From the NCBI RefSeq assembly GCF_018860665.1, contig NZ_JAHKPK010000034.1, positions 29,890 to 93,889 on the forward strand: a stretch of DNA of 64,000 nucleotides. The letters run 5' to 3'. This document shows positions 50,926-60,569 of the stretch, piece after piece. Position numbers and translations under genes: made by a program. The notes beneath the pieces were generated by a model. The model was not told the origin of the DNA. It searched no databases and saw nothing but the letters and a program-made list of their open reading frames with translations. The first letter of the stretch is position 1. Every line of letters begins with the position of its first letter. Source of the DNA: Pacificibacter marinus (lineage in GTDB: Bacteria; Pseudomonadota; Alphaproteobacteria; Rhodobacterales; Rhodobacteraceae).

Positions 50926-51672
50926 ATGACGCTTTCGAACAAAACAATTCTAATTACAGCGGCTGGCCAAGGGATCGGCGCCGCGAGCGCGCGGGCCTGT
51001 GCCGCTGCTGGGGCGCGTGTTATTGCGACGGATATCAACGGTGATCTGCTGACAAATCTGTCAGGTGTTCATGGCATTGAAACCCGTGTCTTGGATGTAA
51101 CGGATGTTGCCGCCATTGATGCGCTTGCCGCCGACCTGCCTGATTTGGATGGGTTGTTCAACTGTGCGGGCGTTGTGCATCATGGGTCTATTCTGGCGCT
51201 TGATGATGCGGCATGGGAGTTTTCAGTGAATCTGAACGTCACATCCATGGTGCGCATGTGTCGCGCCTTTGTGCCCGGCCTTTTACGTCGCGCCGATTCT
51301 GAGGGCACAGCGTCCATTTTGAACATGGCGTCTATGGCGTCGTCTGAAAAAGGCTTCAAAGACCGCACGGCTTACGGTGCAACCAAAGCCGCTGTCATCG
51401 GCTTGACCAAAGCGATTGCCGCCGATTTTGTAACCCAAAACCTGCGGTGTAACGCGCTTTGCCCCGGCACGGTTGATACGCCAGCCTTGCAAGGGCGTAT
51501 TGCTGGTGCTCCCGATCCTGTTCAAGCGGAAAAAGACTTTATCGCGCGTCAACCTATGGGGCGTTTGGCCACTGTAGATGATCTAACGCCCACCGTCGTG
51601 CATCTGCTCTCCGATGGCAGCAGCTTTATGACGGGACAAACAGTGTTGGTCGACGGTGGCGTCACCATCTAG
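50926..51672 (+). CDS. Short-chain dehydrogenase, probable 2-keto-3-deoxy-L-fuconate dehydrogenase
   Basis: A 248-residue SDR enzyme: cofactor motif TAAGQGIGAASA, NCAGV, catalytic Ser in MASMASSEKG and Tyr-x3-Lys in TAYGATKAA, then CPGTVDTPAL. ATG 50926 with GGGG seven bases upstream is preferred over ATG 50914. Placed between a UxaA-type dehydratase and a transporter, with a fumarylacetoacetase-type hydrolase further on, it fits the step to 2,4-diketo-3-deoxy-L-fuconate. Confidence 0.87.
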   Translation: MTLSNKTILITAAGQGIGAASARACAAAGARVIATDINGDLLTNLSGVHGIETRVLDVTDVAAIDALAADLPDLDGLFNCAGVVHHGSILALDDAAWEFSVNLNVTSMVRMCRAFVPGLLRRADSEGTASILNMASMASSEKGFKDRTAYGATKAAVIGLTKAIAADFVTQNLRCNALCPGTVDTPALQGRIAGAPDPVQAEKDFIARQPMGRLATVDDLTPTVVHLLSDGSSFMTGQTVLVDGGVTI

Positions 51673-51705
51673 CAACGCGAATTAAGGTTGGGGGAGGCCG
51701 AGATC

Positions 51706-53232
51706 ATGAGCTATTTAGTTGAGATGAAGGGGATCGAAAAACGCTTTCCGGGCGTTCATGCGCTCAAAGGTGTGCAATTCGATCTGAAACCCGGCGAAGT
51801 CCATGCCCTTATGGGGGAAAATGGCGCGGGTAAATCGACCCTGATGAAAATCATGTCTGGTATCTATGTGCCTGACGGCGGTGAAATGTTTGTCGACGGC
51901 AAACCTGTGACCCCCGACAGCCCACGTGCTGCGCAAGAACTTGGGATTGGCATCATTCACCAAGAGCTCAGCTTGATGAACGATTTGACTGCAGCCCAAA
52001 ACGTATTGATCGGGCGCGAGCCGCGTCGTAGCTTTGGACGTTTGGATGAGCCGGCACTCAATGCCAAAACGGCAGAGATTTTCGCTTCGCTCAATTTGGC
52101 GATGGACCCACGTACCAAGGTTGGCACGCAAACCATTGCGCGCCAGCAGTTGATCGAAATCGCCAAGGCGCTGTCTTACAATCCGCGCGTTTTGATCATG
52201 GACGAACCAACAGCCGCGTTGAACGACACCGAAATTTCCGAACTGTTCAAGGTTATCGACAAGCTTAAAACTGATGGTGTTGGCATCGTTTATATCAGCC
52301 ACCGTATGGACGAGATTAAACGCATCGCTGACCGTGTGACCATTCTGCGCGATGGGGCTTATATTGATACGGTTGAAGCGGCCGACACGCCGCTAAAGAC
52401 GATCATCCAATTGATGGTCGGGCGCGAAGTCACACAAAGCGGTCCTGATATTCCTGATACATCACAAAATGCTGTCGCTTTGGAAGTTCGGAACTTGTCG
52501 CGTGGCAAAGAGGTGCGCGATGTCAGTTTTGATGTGCGCAAAGGCGAAATTTTGGGTTTTGCCGGCTTGATGGGGGCAGGGCGCACAGAGGTGGCACGGA
52601 TCATCTTTGGCGCCGATCCGCGTGACGCAGGCGAAATTTTCGTTGCGGGCCAACCGGTTGATATTCGCACACCGCACGCCGCTGTTGAGGCAGGGATCGG
52701 ATATCTGTCTGAGGATCGCAAGCACTTTGGTCTGGCCGTTGATATGACCGTGCGTGCGAATGTGGCGATGGCCAATTTGACGCAATTCACCAATCGCGCA
52801 GGCGTTTTGGATGAAGGCGCGATGAAAGACGTCGCCGTTGATTACATTGAAAAACTGGGCATTCGCACACCGTCTGACATGCAAGACGTGCGATTGCTTT
52901 CTGGCGGGAACCAGCAAAAAGTCGTGATAGCCAAATGGCTGTTGCGCGACTGTGATGTGTTGATCTTTGATGAACCAACACGCGGCATTGATATCGGCGC
53001 GAAATCAGAAATTTACGCTCTGCTTGAAGACCTCGCGGCACAGGGGCGTGCGATCATCGTGATCTCGTCTGAACTGCCTGAAGTCATGCGTCTCAGCCAC
53101 CGTATCGCGGTGATGTGCGAAGGGCGGTTGACCGGTATTTTGCCCGGCGGTGAAAGCACCACACAAGAACAGATTATGGAATTGGCCACACAACGCGACC
53201 CTGCGTTGAGTGCAATGGAGGACCTCTCATGA
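51706..53232 (+). CDS. CUT2 sugar ABC transporter ATPase of the fucose locus
   Basis: A 508-residue double ATPase: first domain Walker [10 protein letters not shown] and Walker [12 protein letters not shown]; second domain [25 protein letters not shown] and [14 protein letters not shown] 51706 has GGGGGAGG upstream. ATGA overlap with the permease gene. Related to rbsA at 37939, so the window holds two paralogous CUT2 systems. Confidence 0.92.
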   Translation: MSYLVEMKGIEKRFPGVHALKGVQFDLKPGEVHALMGENGAGKSTLMKIMSGIYVPDGGEMFVDGKPVTPDSPRAAQELGIGIIHQELSLMNDLTAAQNVLIGREPRRSFGRLDEPALNAKTAEIFASLNLAMDPRTKVGTQTIARQQLIEIAKALSYNPRVLIMDEPTAALNDTEISELFKVIDKLKTDGVGIVYISHRMDEIKRIADRVTILRDGAYIDTVEAADTPLKTIIQLMVGREVTQSGPDIPDTSQNAVALEVRNLSRGKEVRDVSFDVRKGEILGFAGLMGAGRTEVARIIFGADPRDAGEIFVAGQPVDIRTPHAAVEAGIGYLSEDRKHFGLAVDMTVRANVAMANLTQFTNRAGVLDEGAMKDVAVDYIEKLGIRTPSDMQDVRLLSGGNQQKVVIAKWLLRDCDVLIFDEPTRGIDIGAKSEIYALLEDLAAQGRAIIVISSELPEVMRLSHRIAVMCEGRLTGILPGGESTTQEQIMELATQRDPALSAMEDLS

Positions 53233-54236
53233 CCACGACAGCAGTTGATGCGCCCAAATCGACCCTTTCAAAGATCATTGCAGCAGGCACGCACCAGCGC
53301 GTTTTGGCCTTCGCCAGCTTGGTTGTGCTACTGATCGGTTTCTCAATCGCCTCTCCCAACTTTATGCAGACCTCTAATATGCTGGCCATCTTGCAGGCGA
53401 CATCTGTGAATGGCGTTTTGGCGATTGCGGTCACTTTGGTGATTATCACTGGCGGCATCGATTTGTCTGTTGGGACAATGATGACATTCTGTGCCGTGAT
53501 CACCGGCGTTGTTTTAACCTATGCTGGCTTGCCACTGCCCTTGGGCGTGCTTGCGGCTATTTTAACCGGCGCGATTTGTGGCGCATGCTCTGGCACTTTT
53601 GTGGCCAAAATGGCCATCCCGCCGTTCATCGCCACTCTTGGCATGATGCTGATCCTCAAAGGTCTCAGCCTTGTGATTTCTGGCACGCGTCCGATCTATT
53701 TCAATGACACACCTGGTTTTAGTGAAATATCTCGCGGCTCGCTGATTGGCGATATCATCCCAGTTTTGCCTATTCCCAACGGCGTGTTGATCCTGTTCAT
53801 CGTCGCAGGCGTCACAGCCTATATTTTGAACCGCACTGTGCTTGGCCGCTACTGTTTCGCGCTTGGCTCTAATGAGGAATCTGTGCGCCTGTCTGGTGTG
53901 AACACGGATCGTTGGAAAATCGCGATCTATGCGCTTGCGGGTTCTATCGTCGGCATCGCTGGCTTGCTGATTGCGTCACGCTTGAACTCTGCGCAACCTG
54001 CGCTGGGGCTTGGGTATGAACTTGAAGCGATTGCAGCCGTTGTCATCGGCGGCACGTCGTTGTCCGGTGGGCGTGGCTCAATCCTTGGCTCGCTCATTGG
54101 TGCGTTGATTATGGCGGTGTTGACCAATGGTCTGCGCGTCTTGTCCGTGGCCCAAGAATGGCAAACCGTTGTCACAGGCGCGATCATCATTCTGGCTGTC
54201 TACGCCGATATGATGCGCCGCAAAAACGCCAAGTAA
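53229..54236 (+). CDS. CUT2 sugar ABC transporter permease of the fucose locus
   Basis: A 335-residue permease with about ten segments: [45 protein letters not shown] and [17 protein letters not shown]. It starts in an ATGA overlap with the ATPase gene. Sixty-seven bases separate it from the binding-protein gene. Confidence 0.93.
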   Translation: MTTTAVDAPKSTLSKIIAAGTHQRVLAFASLVVLLIGFSIASPNFMQTSNMLAILQATSVNGVLAIAVTLVIITGGIDLSVGTMMTFCAVITGVVLTYAGLPLPLGVLAAILTGAICGACSGTFVAKMAIPPFIATLGMMLILKGLSLVISGTRPIYFNDTPGFSEISRGSLIGDIIPVLPIPNGVLILFIVAGVTAYILNRTVLGRYCFALGSNEESVRLSGVNTDRWKIAIYALAGSIVGIAGLLIASRLNSAQPALGLGYELEAIAAVVIGGTSLSGGRGSILGSLIGALIMAVLTNGLRVLSVAQEWQTVVTGAIIILAVYADMMRRKNAK

Positions 54237-54303
54237 AGATATAAAATCTCGTCGTCCGGGAGGAGATCCGGGTGGCATCATCGACAACTTAGGAGGAACC
54301 ATC

Positions 54304-55251
54304 ATGTTGTCACGTCGTACCCTCGTCGCCGCACTGAGTGCGTCCATTGCAATCGCATCTGCGCCAGCCGCATTTGCACAAGATGAACTTTATATCCCGC
54401 TCGTTTCAAAAGGTTTCCAGCATCAATTCTGGCAAGCTGTGAAATCTGGTGCCGATCAAGCGGCTGAAGAATTTGGTGTGCGCATCACATTCGAAGGCCC
54501 AGACAATGAAACTATGGTTGATCGCCAGATCGACATGTTGGCTGCTGCTTTGGCAAACAACCCTGCTGCCATCGGTTTTGCAGCGCTCGACAGCCAAGCC
54601 GCTATTCCGCTTTTGCGCCAAGCGCATGAAGCTGGCATTCCTGTCATCGCGTTTGACAGCGGTGTAGACAGTGACATCCCTGCGTCCACTGCAACAACAG
54701 ATAACGTTGCGGCGGCGGCTTTGGCTGCTGACAAAATGGCTGAATTCCTTGGCGGCACAGGCAAAGTTGCTGTTGTGGCGCATGACCAAACAAGCCGTAC
54801 AGGTATTGACCGTCGTGATGGTTTCTTGAATCAAATCGAAGCGAACTACCCTAACATTGAAGTTGTCAGCGTTCAGTACGGCGCGGGCGATCAGTTGCAA
54901 TCCACAGAAGTTGCTAAAGCGATCTTGATTGCGAACCCTGATCTTGCAGGCATGTTCGGGACCAACGAAGGCTCAGCGATTGGTATCGTGAACGCAGCCC
55001 GCGAAATGGGCACCGAAGGCGTGACCATCATCGGCTACGATTCTGGTAAAGCACAAACAGACGCGATCCGTGCAGGCCTGATGGCTGGTGCGATCACGCA
55101 GAACCCAGTTGGCATCGGCTATGAGACTGTCAAAGCGGCACTTGCAGCTTACAACGGTGAAACGCTTCCAGCGGTCATCGACACCGGTTTCTACTACTAC
55201 GATCAATCCAACATCGATAACGCCGAAATTCAGGCTGTTCTCTACGATTGA
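54304..55251 (+). CDS. CUT2 sugar-binding protein of the fucose locus
   Basis: A 315-residue periplasmic protein of the type I fold. Signal peptide with cleavage near AAFAQDEL. IPLVSKGFQHQFWQAVKSGA, GFAALDSQAAIPLL and AFDSGVDSDIP are ribose-binding-protein-like. TTAGGAGGAACCATC precedes the ATG. Expected ligand L-fucose or D-arabinose. A hairpin follows. Confidence 0.92.
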   Translation: MLSRRTLVAALSASIAIASAPAAFAQDELYIPLVSKGFQHQFWQAVKSGADQAAEEFGVRITFEGPDNETMVDRQIDMLAAALANNPAAIGFAALDSQAAIPLLRQAHEAGIPVIAFDSGVDSDIPASTATTDNVAAAALAADKMAEFLGGTGKVAVVAHDQTSRTGIDRRDGFLNQIEANYPNIEVVSVQYGAGDQLQSTEVAKAILIANPDLAGMFGTNEGSAIGIVNAAREMGTEGVTIIGYDSGKAQTDAIRAGLMAGAITQNPVGIGYETVKAALAAYNGETLPAVIDTGFYYYDQSNIDNAEIQAVLYD

Positions 55252-55263
55252 TTTTATCATCGC

Positions 55264-55290
55264 CGCAGTCCCTCAATTGTGGGGGCTGCG
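55264..55290 (+). other. Stem-loop after the fucose-locus binding-protein gene
   Basis: Ten pairs including two G-U (CGCAGTCCCT with GGGGGCTGCG) around a seven-base loop, 12 bases after the stop. ACACCCACTTTTA follows, so at best a weak terminator; more likely an mRNA stabiliser. Confidence 0.5.
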
Positions 55291-55321
55291 ACACCCACTT
55301 TTATAGAAGTCTGAGGACCAC

Positions 55322-56176
55322 ATGAAATTATTGCGCTACGGCCCCAAGGGTCAAGAAAAACCCGGTTGCCTTGATGCAGATGGACGGGTCCGTGACTTGT
55401 CGGATCACGTTACAGATATTGCGGGCGCAGCCTTGCTGCCCGAAACTATTGCGCGCCTTAAAGCCCTAGATGTTAACAGCTTGCCAATTGTCGCGGGCAC
55501 ACCGCAAGACGATTTGCGCCTTGGATCATGTGTTGGTCAAACGGGCAAGTTCGTTTGTATTGGCTTGAATTACGCCGATCACGCCGCCGAAAGCGGATTA
55601 GAGGTTCCACCAGAACCCGTTATTTTTAATAAATGGACATCCGCTATCGTTGGGCCTGATGACGATGTGCTCATTCCGAAGGGATCGAAAAAGACCGATT
55701 GGGAAGTCGAGCTTGGTATCGTGATTGGCAAAGGCGGCAGCTATATTGATGAGGCCAATGCGCTGGACCACATCGCAGGATTCTGCGTGATCAATGATGT
55801 GTCCGAACGCGAATATCAAATTGAACGCGCGGGCACATGGGACAAAGGCAAAGGCTGTGACACCTTCGGTCCAACAGGTCCGTGGTTGGTGACACCTGAC
55901 GAGGTTGGCGATTTTGATGCGCTGGGACTGTGGCTTGAGGTCGATGGTGTCCGTTACCAAAATGGTTCGACGTCTACGATGGTCTATAAAGTCCCGCACC
56001 TCATTGCCTATTGTTCGCAGTTCATGAGCTTGCAGCCTGGTGATATCATCTCCACTGGGACACCTCCTGGAGTTGGTATGGGATTGACGCCGCCAAAATA
56101 TCTATCTGGTGGTGAAACGCTTCGCCTTGGTATTGATAAACTTGGCGTGCAAACGCAGCGTGTTAAGCACGCGTAA
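55322..56176 (+). CDS. Fumarylacetoacetate hydrolase family protein, probable 2,4-diketo-3-deoxy-L-fuconate hydrolase
   Basis: A 284-residue FAH-family enzyme. Metal and catalytic motifs: FVCIGLNYADHAAESG, WEVELGIVIGKGG, INDVSEREYQ, KGCDTFGPTGPWL and GDIISTGTPPGVGMG. This subgroup splits 2,4-diketo-3-deoxy-L-fuconate to pyruvate and L-lactate (the D-arabinose analogue gives glycolate). It completes the non-phosphorylative route in this cluster. Confidence 0.9.
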   Translation: MKLLRYGPKGQEKPGCLDADGRVRDLSDHVTDIAGAALLPETIARLKALDVNSLPIVAGTPQDDLRLGSCVGQTGKFVCIGLNYADHAAESGLEVPPEPVIFNKWTSAIVGPDDDVLIPKGSKKTDWEVELGIVIGKGGSYIDEANALDHIAGFCVINDVSEREYQIERAGTWDKGKGCDTFGPTGPWLVTPDEVGDFDALGLWLEVDGVRYQNGSTSTMVYKVPHLIAYCSQFMSLQPGDIISTGTPPGVGMGLTPPKYLSGGETLRLGIDKLGVQTQRVKHA

Positions 56177-56199
56177 AAGATGTGACTGAATGAGTAGGG

Positions 56200-56234
56200 G
56201 GTGAGATGAGCGGCGAGAAACTGGTCGTCTCACC
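56200..56234. terminator. Weak inverted repeat between convergent genes
   Basis: GGTGAGA (56200-56206) pairs with TCTCACC (56228-56234) around a 21-base loop, between the hydrolase stop (56176) and the LacI-type stop (56257). Plausible shared terminator, no T-run. Confidence 0.35.
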
Positions 56235-56256
56235 TGCTTATGAACTCACGCAGGTG

Positions 56257-57252
56257 TCACGGTGCGTCAACGTAGTGTCGTGGTGGATCTGACGGGTTAT
56301 TCAGTTGATTGAGCAGAAATTCACCCATTGCTTTACCTGCTTTTTGAATGTCTTCAAAAACAAGATCAACGCCATCATCGATTTGATGAATGAGCTCTGA
56401 GTTGCGTTTGACCACGGCCTCAAAATCTCTTGATCGTGTCAACCCACATTTGCGAAAAGCACTGAGAGCTGCACAATAGGATGCCTCACCGACAAAGATA
56501 AAAGCGTCTGGACGGTCAGGTTTTTGAGCGATGTCCGTGGCCCAAGCGTTTATTTCATTCAAAGTGCTGTCTAAGGTCACTTTGTCGGCGAATACATATT
56601 CTAGCCCATGTTTATTCGCCGCGCGAATGAGGCCTGTCATAAGGTATTGGTGAAAGGTCAACCATTCTGGGGGCAATATCATGCCAACTTTTTTCGCCCC
56701 CTTTGCTGCAAGCCGCTCTACGGCGAGTTCTGCGAAGCGTTCGTTGTCAAAGTCGAAATAGGAATGTGGCGTGCCAAAATTTGTCCGCCCATGTGAAACA
56801 AATGGGAAACCTGTCTCCATAAGGTATCTCACGCGTTCGTCGGTCGGTGATGTACGTGTGATTATTATGCCGTCTGCCAAATGATTTTTGACGATATGCT
56901 CGACAGCAGAAACCCCTTCGCCCCCTGCGAAATGTGGGGTGATGACCAAGTGGTAGCCTGTGTTTTCCAAGGCCTGCATCAAACCGTAAATCAACGAGTT
57001 GCTAAAGCCGAAAAGTTCATCATGGCGATCCAACACCAGACTGATCACCTTGGTTTTACCCGTACGCAAACGCTGCGCTGCGCGATCGGGAACATAGCCC
57101 AATTCAATTGCAATCTTCTGCACGCGCTCCCGTGTTGCAAGTGCGATCTTAGGATCGTTTGCGAGTGCTTTTGACACCGTGGTTACTGCCAATCCGGCAG
57201 CATCAGCAACGGTTTTTAGCGTGAGTCGTCTTGATGTACTTTTTTGCGGCAT
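56257..57252 (-). CDS. LacI-family transcriptional regulator
   Basis: A 331-residue repressor with helix-turn-helix TLKTVADAAGLAVTTVSKALANDP near residues 11-34, hinge GYVPDRAAQRLRTGKTK and a sugar-binding effector domain. Divergent from the CUT1 ABC operon at 57449, whose promoter carries a LacI-type operator. Likely represses that operon in the absence of its sugar, as AglR-type regulators do. Confidence 0.9.
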   Translation of the reverse strand: MPQKSTSRRLTLKTVADAAGLAVTTVSKALANDPKIALATRERVQKIAIELGYVPDRAAQRLRTGKTKVISLVLDRHDELFGFSNSLIYGLMQALENTGYHLVITPHFAGGEGVSAVEHIVKNHLADGIIITRTSPTDERVRYLMETGFPFVSHGRTNFGTPHSYFDFDNERFAELAVERLAAKGAKKVGMILPPEWLTFHQYLMTGLIRAANKHGLEYVFADKVTLDSTLNEINAWATDIAQKPDRPDAFIFVGEASYCAALSAFRKCGLTRSRDFEAVVKRNSELIHQIDDGVDLVFEDIQKAGKAMGEFLLNQLNNPSDPPRHYVDAP

Positions 57253-57369
57253 ACTTTAAATCGTCCATCCCCATTGCATATTATAGGTACGTTCAAAAAA
57301 TATATCGATATACATTCAGTCACCCTCACTATTTTTAATGTAATCTTATATTTTAGCAAAAAATCTTAC

Positions 57370-57400
57370 TTGACAGCGATGATGTTTACAACGTTATAAA
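57370..57400 (+). promoter_or_regulatory. Promoter and LacI-type operator of the CUT1 ABC operon
   Basis: TTGACA (57370-57375) and TATAAA (57395-57400), or TTATAA one base earlier, form a sigma70-like promoter with long spacing (18-19). TTTACAACGTTATAAA (57385-57400) is symmetric at seven of eight pairs around a central CG and overlaps the -10, as expected for repression by the divergent LacI-type protein. Confidence 0.65.
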
Positions 57401-57448
57401 TACGACAAGGCCGAAGAATATCTTCGGATCTCAAGGGAGGAATGAGAT

Positions 57449-58699
57449 ATGGAAATTAATAAATTTTTAAAGACAACCGTGGCGGCAGCCGCTGTTTCAG
57501 CTTTTGCAGGCATGGCGTCCGCTGATGATGTAGAGGTTCTACATTGGTGGACTGCAGGCGGCGAAGCGGCCGCTTTGGGTGTGTTGAAAGATGATTTGGC
57601 CAGCCAAGGTGTCGGTTGGCAAGATATGCCAATCGCGGGCGGCGGTGGCAGTGATGCAATGACCGTATTGCGGGCACGCGTTGTGGCTGGCGATGCGCCA
57701 ACTGCGGCTCAGATGCTCGGTTTCGACATCAAAGATTGGGCGGGTTCAACCGGCAATTTGGCGAACTTGAATTCTGTTGCCGAAGCTGAAGGTTGGGACG
57801 CTGTTGTACCTGCTGCCTTGCAAGATTTTTCAAAGCACGATGGCAACTGGATCGCAGCGCCTGTGAACGTGCATTCAACCAATTGGGTTTGGGTGAACAA
57901 AGCTGCGCTTGATGCCGCTGGCGGAAAAGCCCCGACAAGCTGGGAAGAGCTGATCACAGTTCTTGATGCGATGAAGGCTAATGGCATCACGCCTTTGGCG
58001 CATGGCGGCCAAGCATGGCAAGACGCAACAATTTTTGATGCAGTTGTCTTGGGTCTTGGTGCTGATTTCTATAAAGCGGCCTTCATCGACATGGACGAAG
58101 ATGCGCTTGGTGGCGACATGATGGTCGAAGCGTTTAATCGCATGGCCGTTTTGCGCTCTTACGTGGATGACAACTTCTCTGGTCGTGACTGGAACCTCGC
58201 ATCTGCGATGGTGATCGAAGGCACCGCTGGCATGCAAATGATGGGCGATTGGGCCAAAGGCGAATTCTTGAAGGCCGGTAAAACACCGGGTGAAGATTTC
58301 GTTTGTATCCGTTTCCCTGGAACACAAGGTTTGGTCACATTCAACTCAGACCAATTCGTGATGTTCGATCAAGGCGAAGCCTCTGACAGCCAAATGGCGA
58401 TGGCTTCTGCGGTGATGAGCCCAGCGTTCCAATCTGCCTTCAACGTGGTCAAAGGCTCAGTTCCTGCGCGTACAGACGTTCCAAATGATGCGTTCGACGA
58501 TTGCGGTAAAAAAGGCATGGCTGACTTTGCCGAAGCCAACGCTGGTGGTGGTCTTTATGGCTCCATGGCGCATGGTCACGCCAATCCTGCTGCTGTTAAA
58601 AACGCGATCTACGACGTTGTGACCGCGCATTTCAACGGTGAATACGACGCGACTGAAGCTGCGGAAGAAATGGTCAACGCTGTGCTTGACGCACAATAA
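57449..58699 (+). CDS. CUT1 ABC transporter substrate-binding protein, glucose/mannose type
   Basis: A 416-residue extracellular sugar-binding protein. Signal peptide with cleavage near GMASADDVE. The start [16 protein letters not shown] and [26 protein letters not shown] closely follow glucose-binding GtsA-type proteins; a late Cys pair (FVCIRF, DDCGKK) is also typical. GGGAGGAATGAGAT before the ATG. Followed by a strong hairpin, then permeases and ATPase. Confidence 0.9.
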   Translation: MEINKFLKTTVAAAAVSAFAGMASADDVEVLHWWTAGGEAAALGVLKDDLASQGVGWQDMPIAGGGGSDAMTVLRARVVAGDAPTAAQMLGFDIKDWAGSTGNLANLNSVAEAEGWDAVVPAALQDFSKHDGNWIAAPVNVHSTNWVWVNKAALDAAGGKAPTSWEELITVLDAMKANGITPLAHGGQAWQDATIFDAVVLGLGADFYKAAFIDMDEDALGGDMMVEAFNRMAVLRSYVDDNFSGRDWNLASAMVIEGTAGMQMMGDWAKGEFLKAGKTPGEDFVCIRFPGTQGLVTFNSDQFVMFDQGEASDSQMAMASAVMSPAFQSAFNVVKGSVPARTDVPNDAFDDCGKKGMADFAEANAGGGLYGSMAHGHANPAAVKNAIYDVVTAHFNGEYDATEAAEEMVNAVLDAQ

Positions 58700-58718
58700 G
58701 AACGGACGTTTCTAACCT

Positions 58719-58748
58719 TATGCCGCGCAGTTTCGATTGCGCGGCATA
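58719..58748 (+). other. Strong stem-loop between binding-protein and permease genes
   Basis: TATGCCGCGCA (58719-58729) pairs perfectly with TGCGCGGCATA (58738-58748), with an eight-base loop and TTTC after it. It lies 20 bases after the stop; likely limits read-through into the permeases and protects the upstream mRNA. Confidence 0.75.
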
Positions 58749-58811
58749 TTTCAAAGCTGATGGGCCCCTCGAGACCCTGCAACCTTTCCTAACAATGATC
58801 AGAGACATCTC

Positions 58812-59687
58812 ATGAAATTTCTCATCCAGCGCTGGATCCCTAGACTCGTGCTCGCGCCCAGCTTTTTGCTGGTAGTGTTGTTCGTTTACGGTTTCATCCT
58901 CTACACTGGCTATCTTTCGATGACCGATTCCAAGATGCTTCCGTCATATGGCTGGGTGGGTTTTGAAAATTATAGCAGGCTGTTTGGGCTTCGCCACTGG
59001 AATACGGCAGTCACCAACTTGGCCATTTTCGGCATTCTCTACATCGGGATTTCATCTGCGCTCGGGCTTTTCCTTGCGATCTTGTTAGACCAAAAAATTC
59101 GCGCAGAAGGGTTCATTCGCCCGATCTATCTCTACCCAATGGCTCTGTCGTTCATCGTCACCGGTACGGCGTGGAAATGGTTCTTGGACCCCGGTATTGG
59201 CATTGAAAACACCATGCATGCATGGGGCTGGGCCAGCTTTCATTTTGATTGGATCAAGAACCGCGACTATGCAATCTACACTGTTGTGATGGCCGCTGTT
59301 TGGCAGTCGTCTGGATTTGTTATGGCGATGTTCTTGGCTGGCCTGCGGGGTGTCGATAACGAAATCATCAAAGCCGCGCAGATTGATGGCGCGAGCGGTG
59401 TCACGATTTATCGCCGTATCATCATTCCCATGATGCGTCCTGTGTTTTTGTCCGCTTTCGTGGTGCTCGCGCATTTGGCGATTAAGGCCTACGATCTGGT
59501 GATTGCCCTTACAGGTGGCGGACCGGGGCGTGCGACAGAACTGCCCGCGACCTTTATGTATTCCTACACATTCACGCGCAATCAAATGGGCGTCGGTGCA
59601 TCATCGGCGATCATTATGTTGATCATGATTTTCTCGATCATCGTGCCTTATGTCTACAGCGAACTGAAAAGCGGAGACCAGCAATGA
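58812..59687 (+). CDS. CUT1 sugar ABC transporter permease (first)
   Basis: A 291-residue MalF-type permease with six segments. EAA loop EIIKAAQIDGASGVTIYRRIIIPMMRP and LTGGGPGRATELPATFMYSYTF are the family signatures. It forms a heterodimer with the next gene product; the genes overlap by ATGA. Confidence 0.93.
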   Translation: MKFLIQRWIPRLVLAPSFLLVVLFVYGFILYTGYLSMTDSKMLPSYGWVGFENYSRLFGLRHWNTAVTNLAIFGILYIGISSALGLFLAILLDQKIRAEGFIRPIYLYPMALSFIVTGTAWKWFLDPGIGIENTMHAWGWASFHFDWIKNRDYAIYTVVMAAVWQSSGFVMAMFLAGLRGVDNEIIKAAQIDGASGVTIYRRIIIPMMRPVFLSAFVVLAHLAIKAYDLVIALTGGGPGRATELPATFMYSYTFTRNQMGVGASSAIIMLIMIFSIIVPYVYSELKSGDQQ

Positions 59688-60565
59688 GCCGTATTTCTCA
59701 AGATAACGCCGTCGCTGGATCGCGCTTGACGCGCGCTTTGATCTACACTGTTTTGATCTTTTTCGTGATCTACTATCTGTTGCCGCTCTACGTGATGGTC
59801 GCAAATTCGTTCAAGCCCCTTGATGAAATCCGCGGCGGCGATTTGATGGCCCTGCCGAATGTTTGGACGCTGGAGCCTTGGCGTGATGCATGGTCCAACG
59901 CGCAGATTGGTGTCGAGGCAACGGGTCTGAAACCCTACTTTATGAACTCTTTTATGATCGTTATTCCGGCTGTCACTTTGTCGACGATCGTGGGCGCGCT
60001 GAACGGGTATGTGCTCACGAAATGGCAGTTCAAAGGGCATGGCACTGTGTTTGCCATGCTTTTGCTGTCCTGTTTCATTCCGTTTCAAATCGTATTGATC
60101 CCTGCTGCAAAAGTCCTTGGGTTTTTGGGCATCTCGGGCACGATTCAAGGTCTGATCCTTATTCACTTCGTTTATGGAATTGGGTTCTCGACGCTGTTTT
60201 TCCGTAATTACTATGCAGCATTCCCAACCGAATTGATCCGTGCTGCTCAGATCGACGGCGCGTCGTTCATGCAGATATTCATGCGCATTTTGCTCCCGAG
60301 TTCTGGTCCAATTATCGTGGTCACAGTGATTTGGCAGTTCACCAATCAATGGAATGACTTTTTGTTTGGTGCGTCTTTCTCGGGGTTCGATTCAACGCCG
60401 ATGACCGTGGCGCTCAACAATCTCGTGAATTCCTCGACTGGGGTGAAAGAGTACAACGTACATTTCGCTGGCGCGATCATGGCTGCGCTCCCCACTCTGT
60501 TTGTTTACATCGTTTCAGGACGATACTTCGTGCGTGGCTTGATGGCCGGCGCAGTCAAAGGATAA
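59684..60565 (+). CDS. CUT1 sugar ABC transporter permease (second)
   Basis: A 293-residue MalG-type permease with six segments. YVMVANSFKPLDEIRGG near residue 38 and EAA loop ELIRAAQIDGASFMQIFMRILLPSSGP are typical. ATGA overlap with the first permease; four bases before the ATPase gene. Confidence 0.93.
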   Translation: MSRISQDNAVAGSRLTRALIYTVLIFFVIYYLLPLYVMVANSFKPLDEIRGGDLMALPNVWTLEPWRDAWSNAQIGVEATGLKPYFMNSFMIVIPAVTLSTIVGALNGYVLTKWQFKGHGTVFAMLLLSCFIPFQIVLIPAAKVLGFLGISGTIQGLILIHFVYGIGFSTLFFRNYYAAFPTELIRAAQIDGASFMQIFMRILLPSSGPIIVVTVIWQFTNQWNDFLFGASFSGFDSTPMTVALNNLVNSSTGVKEYNVHFAGAIMAALPTLFVYIVSGRYFVRGLMAGAVKG

Positions 60566-60569
60566 AGAC

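Noticed and set aside
59654..60349. Minus-strand frame of 231 codons
   Set aside because: Antisense to a clear MalG-type permease with an EAA loop.
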